Source: G963674665 sp964609625
Lineage (GTDB): Bacteria > Desulfobacterota > Desulfovibrionia > Desulfovibrionales > Desulfovibrionaceae
Direction of reading: 5' to 3'
DNA: 64,000 bases
Assembly: GCA_964609625.1 (NCBI GenBank)
Contig: CAZSRS010000016.1
Coordinates: 1-64,000 of the forward strand
Below the pieces are notes generated by a model that was not told where the DNA came from, made no database searches, and was given only the letters and a program-made list of their open reading frames with translations. Of the stretch, positions 41,178 to 50,043 are shown in pieces; the stretch's first letter is position 1, and each line of letters starts with the position of its first letter. The translations under genes and the position numbers were made by a program.

Positions 41178-44100
41178 CTATTGCAGGATGTGGTGCAGGG
41201 ACATGGCCTCGGCACTTTCCTTGAAGTGGATGTCGCCGTTGGCCAGGTTTTTACGGGTCAGGTTCATGATCTGCCTGACAGCGGCCATGCTCTGGTCGAA
41301 CTGGGGCAGCCCCTTGGCCGTGAGCTTGATGGGGACCAACGAGCCCGAGAGGAAGGCTCCGGAGTCCGCGTCCAGTGTGGCCTTGAGCACCACGCTCTGG
41401 CCGCAGAGTCCTGTCGTGCCGAAGAGTTCGTAGGTCAGGAAGTTGCCGAGGCTGTAAGCGATGAGTCGCCCCTTGTAGATTTCCATGGCCCGCAACACGT
41501 GGGGACCATGCCCTAGGACCAGGTCGGCGCCTGCGTCGATGACGCTACGCGAGAAACGTACCACATTGCCACGGTTTTCGCCGAAAGCGAATTCGGTATT
41601 GTCCGCCACATTGGAGGCTGACGAACCCTCGGCGCCCCCATGAAACGAGACGATGACCAGGTCGTTGTCATTCTTGAGCGCTTGGACGATACGCATGGCG
41701 CCGGCGATGTCCTGGATGGGGTGGGCATATTCCCGGCCATGCTGGGAAAAACCGACAACGGCGATGCGCTTGCCTTTGAGATGCAACCGGCCCACGGCAG
41801 CACCGCCCACGGGTTGGATGCCGTTGGTCCGCAGGGTGTCGATGGTGCTCATTTGTCCCTGGGGGCCGAAGTCGTTGGCGTGGTTGTTGGCGATGGACAA
41901 GGAGTTGAATCCGGCGCGCACCAAATGTTTGACATAGCGCGTGGGGGTGCGAAACTCGTAGCAGTTGCCGCCCGCTTTGCCACACTTCGCGGGGGCGCCT
42001 CCGTCGCTCAGGGGGCCTTCAAGATTGCCGAAGATCACGTCGCCCCCACGGAAGAACCGATGGACATCGGCGAAGATGTGCTCTCCATCGTTGGGGGGCA
42101 GATGATTACGCGGATAGTCCGAGCCCATCATGATGTCGCCCACCGCCACCACCTCGATGCGCCTGGATTCTGGAGTCAGTGGGTGGACCGTGGTCCGCAG
42201 CCCGGATGGGTCCCGACGCTGGCGGTAGCGTCCGGCAATGCGGGATTCGCTGTTTTTCACAACAGGGGCGGTGGCTGATTGCTCGCCCTGTGCCAAGGGT
42301 GTGTACCTGACGTCGGCCATGGCGGCCTGTCGCATTCGTGGTGCGGTGCTGGAAACGGTCCGGGCAGGCTCGGGTTCGGGCTTGTCTGGGGTGGAAACGG
42401 CTTGCGCAATGTGGGTCGGCTCTTGGAATTCCTCGGTTTGTTGCGCCAGCATACTGGCGGGGGCGCTTGTGCGATCCAGCTTGGCGGTAGGCCTGGGTAC
42501 AGGTGGAATTCGCAGCAGACCGGCGTGCATGGGGCCCTTGTGCAGGATCTTCGCTACAGCGGCACCTTCTGCCGGGCGGGTGTCCTTTTCCGCCGCGATG
42601 GTTCTGGGTACATGCGGCGGCACTCCCTGGAAAAGTGCCGCGATTTGGTTCATGCCCAGTTGGTGACCGGCGATGCGTGGAATGAGATTGTTGTTCACTG
42701 AAGCCAGGCCGGTCTCGACGGTTCGCGGCTCCACTGTGAAGAGATAGCGGAAACCGGCGGCGTTCAGGGCCGCGATGTAGTCGTGGTTCCAGTGGCCGAA
42801 GGGAAAAGCGAAGAATTCGCTGTCCATGCCCACCAATTCCCTGAAGCGTACCTTGCTGGTCTGGATGTCCTTGCGGATGAAGTCCAGGTAGTGGCCGCCA
42901 TTGTTGGAGCGCTTGGCTATGAGGCGTTTGGAGTGGGTGTGCGAGTGGTTGGCGAAGCTGACCAGTGGGGACTTCTTCAGTTTCTCGATGTCCTCCCTGC
43001 TCAGGCACATGCCCACGGGGTGTCCAGCGTATTGGGTGGAGATGAACAGGGTGAAGGGGAGGTTGTGCTCCTTCATGATCTCGAAGGCCAGCATGGTGGA
43101 TTTCCAGCCGTCGTCGAAAGTGAAGAGCACGTTACGCCCCTGAAACGGGATGTTCTCGCGGATGTGTTTGCCGAAATCCTCCAGCGAGAGAAAGTTGTAG
43201 CCGTTTTCGAGCAGCAGCTCGACCTGTTTGCGGAAAAAGGTCGAGGATACGCTCAAGCTGGAGCCCATGTCCACCCCGTGGTAGCAGAGCACCAGGCAGC
43301 GGCCCAGGGGTTCTGCTGTCGGCGTTTGTGCATCGTGTGCCCCCGAGGGGAGCGAATCGCCCCGGCGCAAGGGCGTCGTGGCGTGGACGGTGATCTCCAC
43401 CCTGTTGTTCTCGAGTCTGCCCTGTTGCGTGTCGTTGGACGTCAGGGGGCGTGACTGCCCCAAACCAAGGGCTTGGAGACGCTGCGGTGGAATGCCTTGC
43501 CCGCGCATGAGCAGATTGCGCACGGTTTCGGCCCTGCGCAGGGAGGTACGCAGGTTGGCGCTGCTGGAGCCCTTCAAGTCGGTATGGCCTTCGATGCGGG
43601 CCATGGCGCCGGGGTTGTCGTGCAACAGGACAGCCACCGTTTCCATGATCCGCAGGTTCTCGGTATCCAGCTTTTCACCCTTGTTGGAAAAGCGTATCAC
43701 GAAGTGCAGGAGGTGTTCGCCGATCTCCGCTCCAACGGGGAGTGCGGCGTTGTCTTCCAATTCCAGGGGCGGACCCTTTTCCAGATCCGAGATGTCCAAG
43801 GCCATGGGTTGGGGCGTGGAGGGCGTTGGAGTGATGGGGGCAGTGGTGGATGTCACCGGTGCAGGCGTCGCCGCCATGGTGATTCTGTTGGGAGTGGGCG
43901 TCTGGACGAGTCGTAGTACCAACTTCCTTTCGGAGATGTCCCTGGAACTCAGACCATGAATGGAGCAGCGCTTCGAAGCGATGTTGTGGCGTAGGAGCAA
44001 CAGCTTCATGACGTGTTCGGAGAGGCGTAGTGCTCGTTGTACTCCTTCTTCTGGCTGTATCAGGTGGTATTCAGTGGTGGTGATGTCGAGGTGTGAGTCA

Positions 44101-44342
44101 GGAGTGTTATGCAGTGCCAGGGCAACACGTTTGAGCACCTTTTCAAGTCGTATGGTCTGCGGATCAAGATGATCGAGTGAAAGAGAAGCAAGAAGTGTAT
44201 CCTGTTGTGCTGCCTCTTTTGTTTTCGTAATGGTAGTGGCCGTATGCCACTGAGCTTGTGTACGCTGAAATGGGTTTTGTTTTTGGCTGCAACCAGGCAC
44301 GAACAGCAATATCAGGAACAGCGGCAGGAAGCGCTTGAACAT
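41178..44342 (-). CDS. Multidomain surface lipoprotein: OmpA-like + polysaccharide deacetylase + CapA phosphoesterase fusion
   Basis: 1054 residues. Signal peptide MFKRFLPLFLILLFVPGC with lipobox (Cys18). Residues about 59-147 look like a worn OmpA-like fold. About 210-321 is a clear OmpA-C peptidoglycan-binding domain (IEGHTDLKGSSSANLRTSLR, ENNRVEITV). About 347-557 is a NodB-type deacetylase with TFDDG (408-412) and the metal HxxxH in HSHTH (466-470). A Pro/Ala-rich linker (560-725) leads to a CapA/PgsA metallophosphoesterase fold at 729-1012: VGDIMMGSD, NLEGPLS, ANNHANDFG, SFHGG, GHGPHV, SLGNF. All catalytic motifs look intact. Predicted to be anchored in the outer membrane, bound to peptidoglycan, and to work on a surface polymer. 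Start 44342 chosen over 44351 for the signal peptide. Confidence 0.88.
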   Translation of the reverse strand: MFKRFLPLFLILLFVPGCSQKQNPFQRTQAQWHTATTITKTKEAAQQDTLLASLSLDHLDPQTIRLEKVLKRVALALHNTPDSHLDITTTEYHLIQPEEGVQRALRLSEHVMKLLLLRHNIASKRCSIHGLSSRDISERKLVLRLVQTPTPNRITMAATPAPVTSTTAPITPTPSTPQPMALDISDLEKGPPLELEDNAALPVGAEIGEHLLHFVIRFSNKGEKLDTENLRIMETVAVLLHDNPGAMARIEGHTDLKGSSSANLRTSLRRAETVRNLLMRGQGIPPQRLQALGLGQSRPLTSNDTQQGRLENNRVEITVHATTPLRRGDSLPSGAHDAQTPTAEPLGRCLVLCYHGVDMGSSLSVSSTFFRKQVELLLENGYNFLSLEDFGKHIRENIPFQGRNVLFTFDDGWKSTMLAFEIMKEHNLPFTLFISTQYAGHPVGMCLSREDIEKLKKSPLVSFANHSHTHSKRLIAKRSNNGGHYLDFIRKDIQTSKVRFRELVGMDSEFFAFPFGHWNHDYIAALNAAGFRYLFTVEPRTVETGLASVNNNLIPRIAGHQLGMNQIAALFQGVPPHVPRTIAAEKDTRPAEGAAVAKILHKGPMHAGLLRIPPVPRPTAKLDRTSAPASMLAQQTEEFQEPTHIAQAVSTPDKPEPEPARTVSSTAPRMRQAAMADVRYTPLAQGEQSATAPVVKNSESRIAGRYRQRRDPSGLRTTVHPLTPESRRIEVVAVGDIMMGSDYPRNHLPPNDGEHIFADVHRFFRGGDVIFGNLEGPLSDGGAPAKCGKAGGNCYEFRTPTRYVKHLVRAGFNSLSIANNHANDFGPQGQMSTIDTLRTNGIQPVGGAAVGRLHLKGKRIAVVGFSQHGREYAHPIQDIAGAMRIVQALKNDNDLVIVSFHGGAEGSSASNVADNTEFAFGENRGNVVRFSRSVIDAGADLVLGHGPHVLRAMEIYKGRLIAYSLGNFLTYELFGTTGLCGQSVVLKATLDADSGAFLSGSLVPIKLTAKGLPQFDQSMAAVRQIMNLTRKNLANGDIHFKESAEAMSLHHILQ

Positions 44343-44617
44343 CACGGACACCCCACGATGATGTATAGTCTACATGCCTTGCAACAAGACGTAGCTGCAT
44401 TGTTCATACAACGTTGCGCAAGAATGCGGCAGGCCCAGGCAAGACTGGACAGGGGCAAAAGCGGCGTCCGTAGATTCCCCACCGCCGCACAGAGCCCATG
44501 GTGAAAGCAGATTTGTGGATAGTACACCAACATGGCTGGATTGCAACGTGTAAATGCCCACTATGTACTATAGAAAAAATGTAATCAATATCTAGAGAAG
44601 TTGTCGCAGGAGGGGTG
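44343..44617. other. Gap between the fusion gene and the pseudouridine synthase
   Basis: 275 bases, no gene. A widely spaced inverted repeat ATAGTACA (44519-44526) / TGTACTAT (44564-44571) is present. A TATACA box near 44362 (minus) may be the -10 of the fusion gene, but no matching -35 stands out. Confidence 0.4.
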
Positions 44618-45376
44618 TTACAATCCAACGGCCTTGCGTAGCGCAATGATTTCCTGAGTTGTAAGTTCCCGGCAGCGTCCCCTTGGCAAATCACCGAGTT
44701 GCACGGGGCCTTGGGCAATCCGGCGCAGGAAGCGCACGCCCAGACCGAGGTCCCGGCACATGCGTCGAATCTGCCGGTTCACACCTTGGATCAGGGTCAT
44801 TTCCAGCACAGGACCCTGTTTCGTGGGCTCCAGAACGCGCACGTCCACGGGGGCAAGCCGCTCCCCTTCACGCAGGCGCATGCCACGGCGCATCACGTCC
44901 AGGATTTCCCGAGACGGGAAGGAATTGACGCCCACATGGTAGAGCTTGGGCAAATGGTGGCTCGGGTGGGTCAGGCGGTGGGTGAGTTCGCCATCGTTGG
45001 TTAGCAGCAGGAGACCTTCGGACATGAAATCCAGACGCCCCACGGGGACGAGGCGCAGTTCCTGGGCTGAGCGGGGCATCAGGTCGAGCACCGTGGGTCT
45101 GCCCTGGGGATCGTGCAGGGTGGTCATGATCTTGGGCGGTTTGTGCAGCATGAAGTAAGCATGGTCCTGTCCGGCGGGTGGAAGCAACAACCGCCCCTGG
45201 ACCTCGATGCGGTCCGTAACCGGGTCCACACGCAGTCCCGGGGAGACCACACGCTCGCCGTTGACCCGCACCTCGCCGCGCAGGATGAGTTCATCGGCCT
45301 TGCGCCTGGAGCAGATGCCGGCCTGGGCGATGACCTTGTTCAGTCGGATGTGTTGATCGTGATTGTCTGTGTTCAT
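44618..45376 (-). CDS. 23S rRNA/tRNA-type pseudouridine synthase (RsuA/RluB family)
   Basis: 252 residues. N-terminal S4 domain IRLNKVIAQAGICSRRKADELI, then the catalytic GRLDFMSEGLLLLTNDGEL (Asp in GRLD) and KLYHVGVNSF, and C-terminal GVNRQIRRMCRDLGLGV. The layout fits RluB/RluF/RsuA; RluB (U2605) is the most common in this context, but the exact target cannot be read. ATG 45376 is chosen; a longer frame to 45484 crosses the promoter-operator region of the divergent gene. Confidence 0.9.
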   Translation of the reverse strand: MNTDNHDQHIRLNKVIAQAGICSRRKADELILRGEVRVNGERVVSPGLRVDPVTDRIEVQGRLLLPPAGQDHAYFMLHKPPKIMTTLHDPQGRPTVLDLMPRSAQELRLVPVGRLDFMSEGLLLLTNDGELTHRLTHPSHHLPKLYHVGVNSFPSREILDVMRRGMRLREGERLAPVDVRVLEPTKQGPVLEMTLIQGVNRQIRRMCRDLGLGVRFLRRIAQGPVQLGDLPRGRCRELTTQEIIALRKAVGL

Positions 45377-45472
45377 GGCTCGTGGCGCGGACAATGCCAG
45401 AGCCTGCCCCCTTGAGCAAGACGTAGCGATCGTGGCTGGTGCTGACAATTCCCTTTGCACGGGATACTGAAT

Positions 45473-45526
45473 TTTAGTTGACAATCAAAATATCCATCCG
45501 TAAAATATTTTGATATTCAAACTAAA
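45473..45526. promoter_or_regulatory. Long dyad operator, probably for the MarR-family regulator
   Basis: Left arm TTTAGTTG (45473-45480) with ATCAAAATA (45484-45492); right arm TATTTTGAT (45506-45514) with CAAACTAAA (45518-45526). The two sides pair over about 20 bases with only a few mismatches. It encloses the promoter of the transporter-marR operon, so occupation would block RNA polymerase. Autoregulation by the operon's MarR is the simplest reading. Confidence 0.7.
45478..45506 (+). promoter_or_regulatory. Promoter of the transporter-marR operon
   Basis: -35 TTGACA (45478-45483, perfect), 17-base spacer, -10 TAAAAT (45501-45506, five of six). The promoter lies entirely inside the dyad at 45473-45526, about 33 bases ahead of the start codon. 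Confidence 0.8.
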
Positions 45527-45538
45527 GAGGTGACTCCC

Positions 45539-46261
45539 GTGCTCGATTCGGTATTCCTGGTTGCAATGCAAAGTAGTCTATTGCTCGGCCTGATCCATGG
45601 TGTGAATCCCTGCGGCCATTCCTGGCTGGTCATTTCACCTTTCGTGGTGGGCAGAAGCAGTGGGAGCAAGGTGTTCTTCCTGACTGCTGCCTTTCTCCTA
45701 GGCACGGCCCTGGCCTGCCTGCTTATCGGCCTGACCCTCGGAGGACTTTCCTCGTTCTTCACGCCGACCATGTCCGTCTGGGTGGAGGTACTGAGCAACG
45801 GGGTGATCATCCTGCTGGGACTCATCCTCATCCTGCGTCCAGAGTGGCTGCACCATCACGATCATGACGAGCATGATCACGATCACGACCACGATCACAC
45901 CCATTGCCTTGTCGGAAGCGAGCAGGGGAGAGGATTGAAGCTGAACGTGAACAGTGCCACCGGGGCGGGGCTGTTCCTCCTGGGGTTCGTGAACATGATC
46001 GTTCCCTGCCCCACGGTGGCGATCATGTACGGCTATGCACTCAAGTCCGGCAGCGCGTTGAAGAGCACCCTGATCTTCGGCGCCTATGCCCTGACCACGG
46101 CCATTGCCGTGGGTGTGGTCATTTTCGCGCTGCACAGGGCGGTTTCCATTATTCGAGCCTTGGAGCATCCTGGCTTGGAGGCTTGGCTCATGCGCGCCAT
46201 CGGCGTATTGACCGTGTTGTTCGGCGTGTATTCACTGTGGACCGAGATGGGGGCGTCATGA
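45539..46261 (+). CDS. Membrane transporter with His/Asp-rich loop (NicO/UreH/TauE-like), probable metal efflux
   Basis: 240 residues, about six transmembrane helices. The N-terminal helix contains LGLIHGVNPCGHSWLVISPF, reminiscent of NicO/UreH-type transporters. A cytoplasmic or periplasmic loop is a dense His/Asp run (HHHDHDEHDHDHDHDHTH, about residues 102-119), as in RcnA-like nickel/cobalt exporters. A later GFVNMIVPCPTVAIMYGYA repeats the motif. The start is taken as GTG 45539, with AGAGG eight bases upstream; another GTG at 45530 is possible. It overlaps marR by four bases. Substrate is inferred to be a divalent metal, not proven. Confidence 0.8.
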   Translation: MLDSVFLVAMQSSLLLGLIHGVNPCGHSWLVISPFVVGRSSGSKVFFLTAAFLLGTALACLLIGLTLGGLSSFFTPTMSVWVEVLSNGVIILLGLILILRPEWLHHHDHDEHDHDHDHDHTHCLVGSEQGRGLKLNVNSATGAGLFLLGFVNMIVPCPTVAIMYGYALKSGSALKSTLIFGAYALTTAIAVGVVIFALHRAVSIIRALEHPGLEAWLMRAIGVLTVLFGVYSLWTEMGAS

Positions 46262-46686
46262 ACGAAGATATTGAGTCAACGGACAGTCTGAGCCGTCTGC
46301 TGGTGGAATTCTTCGAGAAGTTTTCCTCTTGGGAGCACGCGGTGGTGCGGGACAGCGGGTTGTCCTTGTCCCAGACGCATACCCTGGAGATTTTGGGTAC
46401 ACACGGCCCCATGCGCATGAAGGAACTTGCGGAGCGCATGGGCCTGACCACCGGCACCCTGACCGTGACCGTGGACAAGCTGGAACAGCTGGGTCTAGTG
46501 CGCCGCCGCCCCAATGAACAGGACAGGCGTTCGATACTGGTGGAACTCACCGCGGAGGGGGGGCGGCATTTTGAGGTCCACGACCAACTGCACGCCAGCC
46601 TGACCCGTGACATGCTCAGCGAACTGGACAGTGCCGAGCGCAAGACCCTGCGAACCTGCCTGGAGAAGATGCTACGTTCCTTCTGA
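46258..46686 (+). CDS. MarR-family transcriptional regulator
   Basis: 142 residues, winged helix: SLSQTHTLEILGTHGPMRMKELAERMGL, recognition helix TTGTLTVTVDKLEQLGLV, and wing RRRPNEQDRRSILVELTAEG. No extra ligand domain. The start overlaps the transporter stop (ATGA), so the regulator is co-expressed with what it likely controls through the dyad at 45473-45526. Ligand unknown. Confidence 0.92.
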   Translation: MNEDIESTDSLSRLLVEFFEKFSSWEHAVVRDSGLSLSQTHTLEILGTHGPMRMKELAERMGLTTGTLTVTVDKLEQLGLVRRRPNEQDRRSILVELTAEGGRHFEVHDQLHASLTRDMLSELDSAERKTLRTCLEKMLRSF

Positions 46687-46708
46687 CGTGTTGCCCCTTA
46701 ACAGGGTA

Positions 46709-47347
46709 TCAGGGCCGGATGATCTTGGTGGCCAGTTGCAGGCTGGTGACCACGTCCAACATGTTGGTGGTTTGCCCCACCTGTTTTTCCTCCAGCAGCT
46801 CGAAGAATTCGAGGCAAGTGCCACAAACCAGGATACTGACTCCGGAGGCTTCCAGGGTGCGCAGTGTCTCCAGCACCGGACTGCCCGTGGTGGCCAGGGT
46901 GACACCCTCGTTGACCATGATGATCCGCCAGAGGTCCTTGCCCAGTTCGGGCAGGGTGGAGACGAAGTTGACCATGAGCTTGGCGCCCAGGGTCTCGTCA
47001 CCGCGCCCCAAGGTCCTGGAACTGATGAACACGCAGATTTGCTCCATGTGCCTGTCAGGTGGAGGGGACTGCTCCTGGTTCATGATCTCGCAGGAGGCGG
47101 CTTCCGATGATGCGGCCGGAGATGCGTGCCCCTTGCTCAGGGTCAGTCGCCAGAGCCCGCTGTCGAGCTTTTCAGCCTCGCTCCGGTATCCTTTGATGGA
47201 GGCGAAACGGGAGATATTTTCCCGTGCGGCGTCGTTGTCCACCAGGACGGAAAACGAGTCTGGAGCTTTTTCCTCGATGCAGCGTTTGCATTCCAGAACA
47301 GGCTGTGGGCAGGGCAGGCCCTTGCAGTCGAGCAGTATCTCGGCCAT
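46709..47347 (-). CDS. yedF: YedF-like sulfurtransferase (TusA + DsrE-like), selenium metabolism
   Basis: 212 residues, two domains: an N-terminal TusA/SirA fold with CPxP (LLDCKGLPCPQPVLECKRC) and a C-terminal DsrE-like domain (FISSRTLGRGDETLGAKLM, VCGTCLEFFELLEE). Proteins with this architecture are annotated YedF and are linked to selenium/selenocysteine metabolism or sulfur transfer. Both candidate cysteines are present. It is flanked by the marR operon and msbA, both in the opposite direction. Confidence 0.88.
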   Translation of the reverse strand: MAEILLDCKGLPCPQPVLECKRCIEEKAPDSFSVLVDNDAARENISRFASIKGYRSEAEKLDSGLWRLTLSKGHASPAASSEAASCEIMNQEQSPPPDRHMEQICVFISSRTLGRGDETLGAKLMVNFVSTLPELGKDLWRIIMVNEGVTLATTGSPVLETLRTLEASGVSILVCGTCLEFFELLEEKQVGQTTNMLDVVTSLQLATKIIRP

Positions 47348-47379
47348 TGTGTCTTTCTCCTTGGTGATTGCTTAAAAAA

Positions 47380-47391
47380 GAATCATGATTC
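47380..47391. repeat. 12-base palindrome upstream of yedF and msbA
   Basis: GAATCATGATTC is a perfect palindrome in the divergent gap. Possible operator; no supporting second copy was seen. Confidence 0.4.
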
Positions 47392-47461
47392 CAGTCAGTG
47401 GCCCAGGTCAAATGGAAATACGTGATCCATTTTGGAAAGATACATAGACATTGTCGATACA

Positions 47462-47490
47462 TTGCCCCTTGGGAAAGGCTCGCGTATAGG
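47462..47490 (+). promoter_or_regulatory. Possible promoter of msbA
   Basis: TTGCCC (47462-47467), 17-base spacer, TATAGG (47485-47490). Four of six matches at each box, optimal spacing; moderate support only. Confidence 0.4.
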
Positions 47491-47556
47491 GAGGGGGTTC
47501 CGGCAATGGACCGGTTATCCGTGGGCAATCCGCTGACAATCGTTAAGTGACTGCAG

Positions 47557-49353
47557 ATGAAACTTCTTCTTGAACCCGGCGCCGTCAGGAGTTGGCCGCT
47601 CCTGAAACGGTGCATGGGGTGCTTTCGCCCCTATTGGAAGCGAGTGGCCGTGGGCGGGCTGTCCATGCTGGTGGTGGCGGTCAGCACCGCGGGCTTGGCG
47701 TATCTGGTGCAGCCGGCCCTGGACGACATCTTCATTCGCAAGGACGCCGACGCTCTGCTGTTGATCCCCTTTGCCTACATCGCGCTCATCGTGATCAAAG
47801 GGTTCTTTCAGTACCTGCAGAACTACCTGCTCAAATCCAGCGGCCTGCAGGTGCTGGAAGACCTGCGCAACCAGCTTTACGACAGGATCATCTACCTGCC
47901 CTTGAAGTTTTTCGAGGAGAACCAGGTGGGCATGCTCATGAGCCGGGTGATCAACGATGTGCTGCTGATCCGCATGAGCCTGCCGGCCATGATCATGGTG
48001 GCACGGGAACTGCTGACCATGGCTGGGCTGATCTGCGTGGTCTTCTACCGCGACTGGCGCCTGGCCATCTGGGCCATGCTGGTACTTCCCGCAGCCATCT
48101 TCCCGTTCTTCTACTTCGCGCGCAAGCTCAGGAAATACGGCCGTCGCAACCAAAGCAAGCTGGCGGACATCGCCACGGTACTCCAGGAGATTTTCAGTGG
48201 CGTGCGCGTGGTCAAGGCCTTTGCCACCGAGAAGCCAGAAGCCCGGCGCTTTGCCGGCGAAAACAAGCGGTTGGTGAAGATCGCCCTCAAGGAAGTCGTG
48301 TACAGCGAGCTTTCCTCGCGGGTCATGGAATTGGTCGGCGCCGTGGGCGTGGGCTTGGTCATTTGGTACGGCGGGTACAAGGTCATCAGCGGCGAATCCA
48401 CCCCCGGCACCTTCTTCTCGTTCATCGCGGCCCTGATCATGCTTTACGAGCCCATCAAGAAGCTGGCCAACGCCAACTCCGACATCCAACAGGCCCTGGC
48501 CGGCGCCGAGCGCGTCTTCGAGGTCCTGGATTCACCGGTCCTGACGGTGGAGCAGGGCGGCAGCGTGGAGTTCAAGGAAAACTTCAAGGAACTGGTCTTC
48601 GATACCGTGACCTTTGCCTACGAGGGCTGCCCCAACCCCGCGGTGGTTGCGATAACCCTCGTGGTCCGCGCAGGGGAGCGTGTGGCCGTGGTGGGCCCCA
48701 GCGGATCGGGCAAGACCACGCTGGTCAATCTCATCCCCCGTTTTTACGAGCCTCAGCAGGGCGCGATCCGGCTCAACGAACGTCCCGTGCAGGAATACAC
48801 CTTGGCCAGCCTGCGGCGGAACATCGGCCTGGTCTCGCAGGACTCCTTCCTCTTCAACCTCAGCGTGCGGGACAACGTGGCCTACGGCCTGCCCGAGGTG
48901 GACGATACGGCAGTGGTCCAGGCCTGCAAGACGGCATATGCCCACGAATTTGTGGAACAACTGCCCCAGGGTTATGACACGCTGCTCGGGGAGCGCGGCG
49001 TGAAACTCTCCGGGGGGCAAAAGCAACGCCTGACCATCGCACGCGCCCTGCTCAAAAACCCGCCCATCCTGGTGCTGGACGAGGCCACCAGCGCCCTGGA
49101 CACCGAGTCCGAACGCATCGTGCAACTGGCCCTGGACAACCTCATGCAGGGGCGCACCAGCATCGTCATCGCCCATCGGTTGTCAACAATTCTTGGCGCG
49201 GACCGGATCGTGGTCATGGAAAAGGGGCGGATTCTGGACCAGGGCCCTCACGCCCGTCTGCTGGAGAGCTGTCCACTGTATGCACGGCTCTACGCCATGC
49301 AGTTCGAGCCCGAAACCATGCTGGGGAATTCTCCGGCCGTCGGCAGAGGGTAG
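47557..49353 (+). CDS. msbA: Lipid A export ABC transporter (MsbA-like)
   Basis: 598 residues, one type I ABC exporter half: six transmembrane helices in the first 310 residues (GGLSMLVVAVSTAGLAYLVQ, MIMVARELLTMAGLICVVFY), then the ATPase with Walker A VVGPSGSGKTTLVNLI, Q-loop LVSQDSFLF, signature LSGGQKQRL, Walker B ILVLDEATSALD and the H-loop IVIAHRLS. It flips lipid A-core across the inner membrane. Two acyltransferase genes follow directly (5 bases to the next), which fits lipid A export rather than a drug pump. Confidence 0.93.
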   Translation: MKLLLEPGAVRSWPLLKRCMGCFRPYWKRVAVGGLSMLVVAVSTAGLAYLVQPALDDIFIRKDADALLLIPFAYIALIVIKGFFQYLQNYLLKSSGLQVLEDLRNQLYDRIIYLPLKFFEENQVGMLMSRVINDVLLIRMSLPAMIMVARELLTMAGLICVVFYRDWRLAIWAMLVLPAAIFPFFYFARKLRKYGRRNQSKLADIATVLQEIFSGVRVVKAFATEKPEARRFAGENKRLVKIALKEVVYSELSSRVMELVGAVGVGLVIWYGGYKVISGESTPGTFFSFIAALIMLYEPIKKLANANSDIQQALAGAERVFEVLDSPVLTVEQGGSVEFKENFKELVFDTVTFAYEGCPNPAVVAITLVVRAGERVAVVGPSGSGKTTLVNLIPRFYEPQQGAIRLNERPVQEYTLASLRRNIGLVSQDSFLFNLSVRDNVAYGLPEVDDTAVVQACKTAYAHEFVEQLPQGYDTLLGERGVKLSGGQKQRLTIARALLKNPPILVLDEATSALDTESERIVQLALDNLMQGRTSIVIAHRLSTILGADRIVVMEKGRILDQGPHARLLESCPLYARLYAMQFEPETMLGNSPAVGRG

Positions 49354-49358
49354 GGGTC

Positions 49359-49991
49359 ATGCGCATCGAGGTGAATCACTACGCGCCGGCCATGGTGGGC
49401 CTGTACAGGCTGTGGGAGGCCAGCATGCGGCATGAAGTGGAGAACTGGCAGGCCGTGGAGCGGGCTAAGGCCCAGGGCCGGCAGGTTGTCTTCGCCCATT
49501 TTCACGACGAGACCTTCTGCCTGCCCTATCTGCGCCGCTTGGGACCCTTCCGTTTCGTGGCCATTGTCAGCCAGAGCAGCGACGGCGAGATCATGGCCCG
49601 GCTGCTGCAGGGCCTCGGCCTGGTCACTGCCAGGGGCTCCAAGTCACGCGGCGGGGTCAAGGCCCTGATCCTGGCGCGCAAGATGATGCTCAAGGAAAAC
49701 ATGATAGGTGTGGTAACGGTGGACGGCCCCAGGGGGCCGCGGCACGAGGTCAAGGAGGGCGCGGTCTACCTGGCCTACAAGACCGACGCACTGCTCACGC
49801 CCATCAGGATATTTCTCTCCAGGAAGAAGATCTTTCACAAGGCCTGGGACAAATTTCAGCTGCCCTATCCCCTGAGCCATTGCCGCATCGTGCTCGGCGA
49901 ACCATACGCGGTGGGGCGGGGAGAACTTGACGCCGAGCGTCTGCTGCATGAGCAGAAGCGCCTGGAAGGCAAGATGCTGGAGCTGGCCTGA
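49359..49991 (+). CDS. DUF374 family acyltransferase-like protein
   Basis: 210 residues of the lysophospholipid acyltransferase superfamily, DUF374 branch: FAHFHDETFCLPYL gives the HX4E/D-like catalytic pair, SQSSDGEIMARLLQGLGL and TARGSKSRGGVKAL, then VVTVDGPRGPRHEVKEGAVYLA. These proteins often sit beside lipid A or Kdo genes. It probably adds or moves an acyl chain on a lipid A precursor, though no substrate has been shown for the family to my knowledge. Inside the msbA-lpxL block, five bases after msbA. Confidence 0.88.
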   Translation: MRIEVNHYAPAMVGLYRLWEASMRHEVENWQAVERAKAQGRQVVFAHFHDETFCLPYLRRLGPFRFVAIVSQSSDGEIMARLLQGLGLVTARGSKSRGGVKALILARKMMLKENMIGVVTVDGPRGPRHEVKEGAVYLAYKTDALLTPIRIFLSRKKIFHKAWDKFQLPYPLSHCRIVLGEPYAVGRGELDAERLLHEQKRLEGKMLELA

Positions 49992-50043
49992 CGGCCGGAG
50001 CCTGCTCTCTGACGCCGTGTCCCTGAATCCGGATAACGCGACC

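Noticed and set aside
44519..44571. ATAGTACA/TGTACTAT inverted repeat as an operator
   Set aside because: Arms are 37 bases apart and AT-rich; chance occurrence cannot be excluded and no gene start is close enough to support it.
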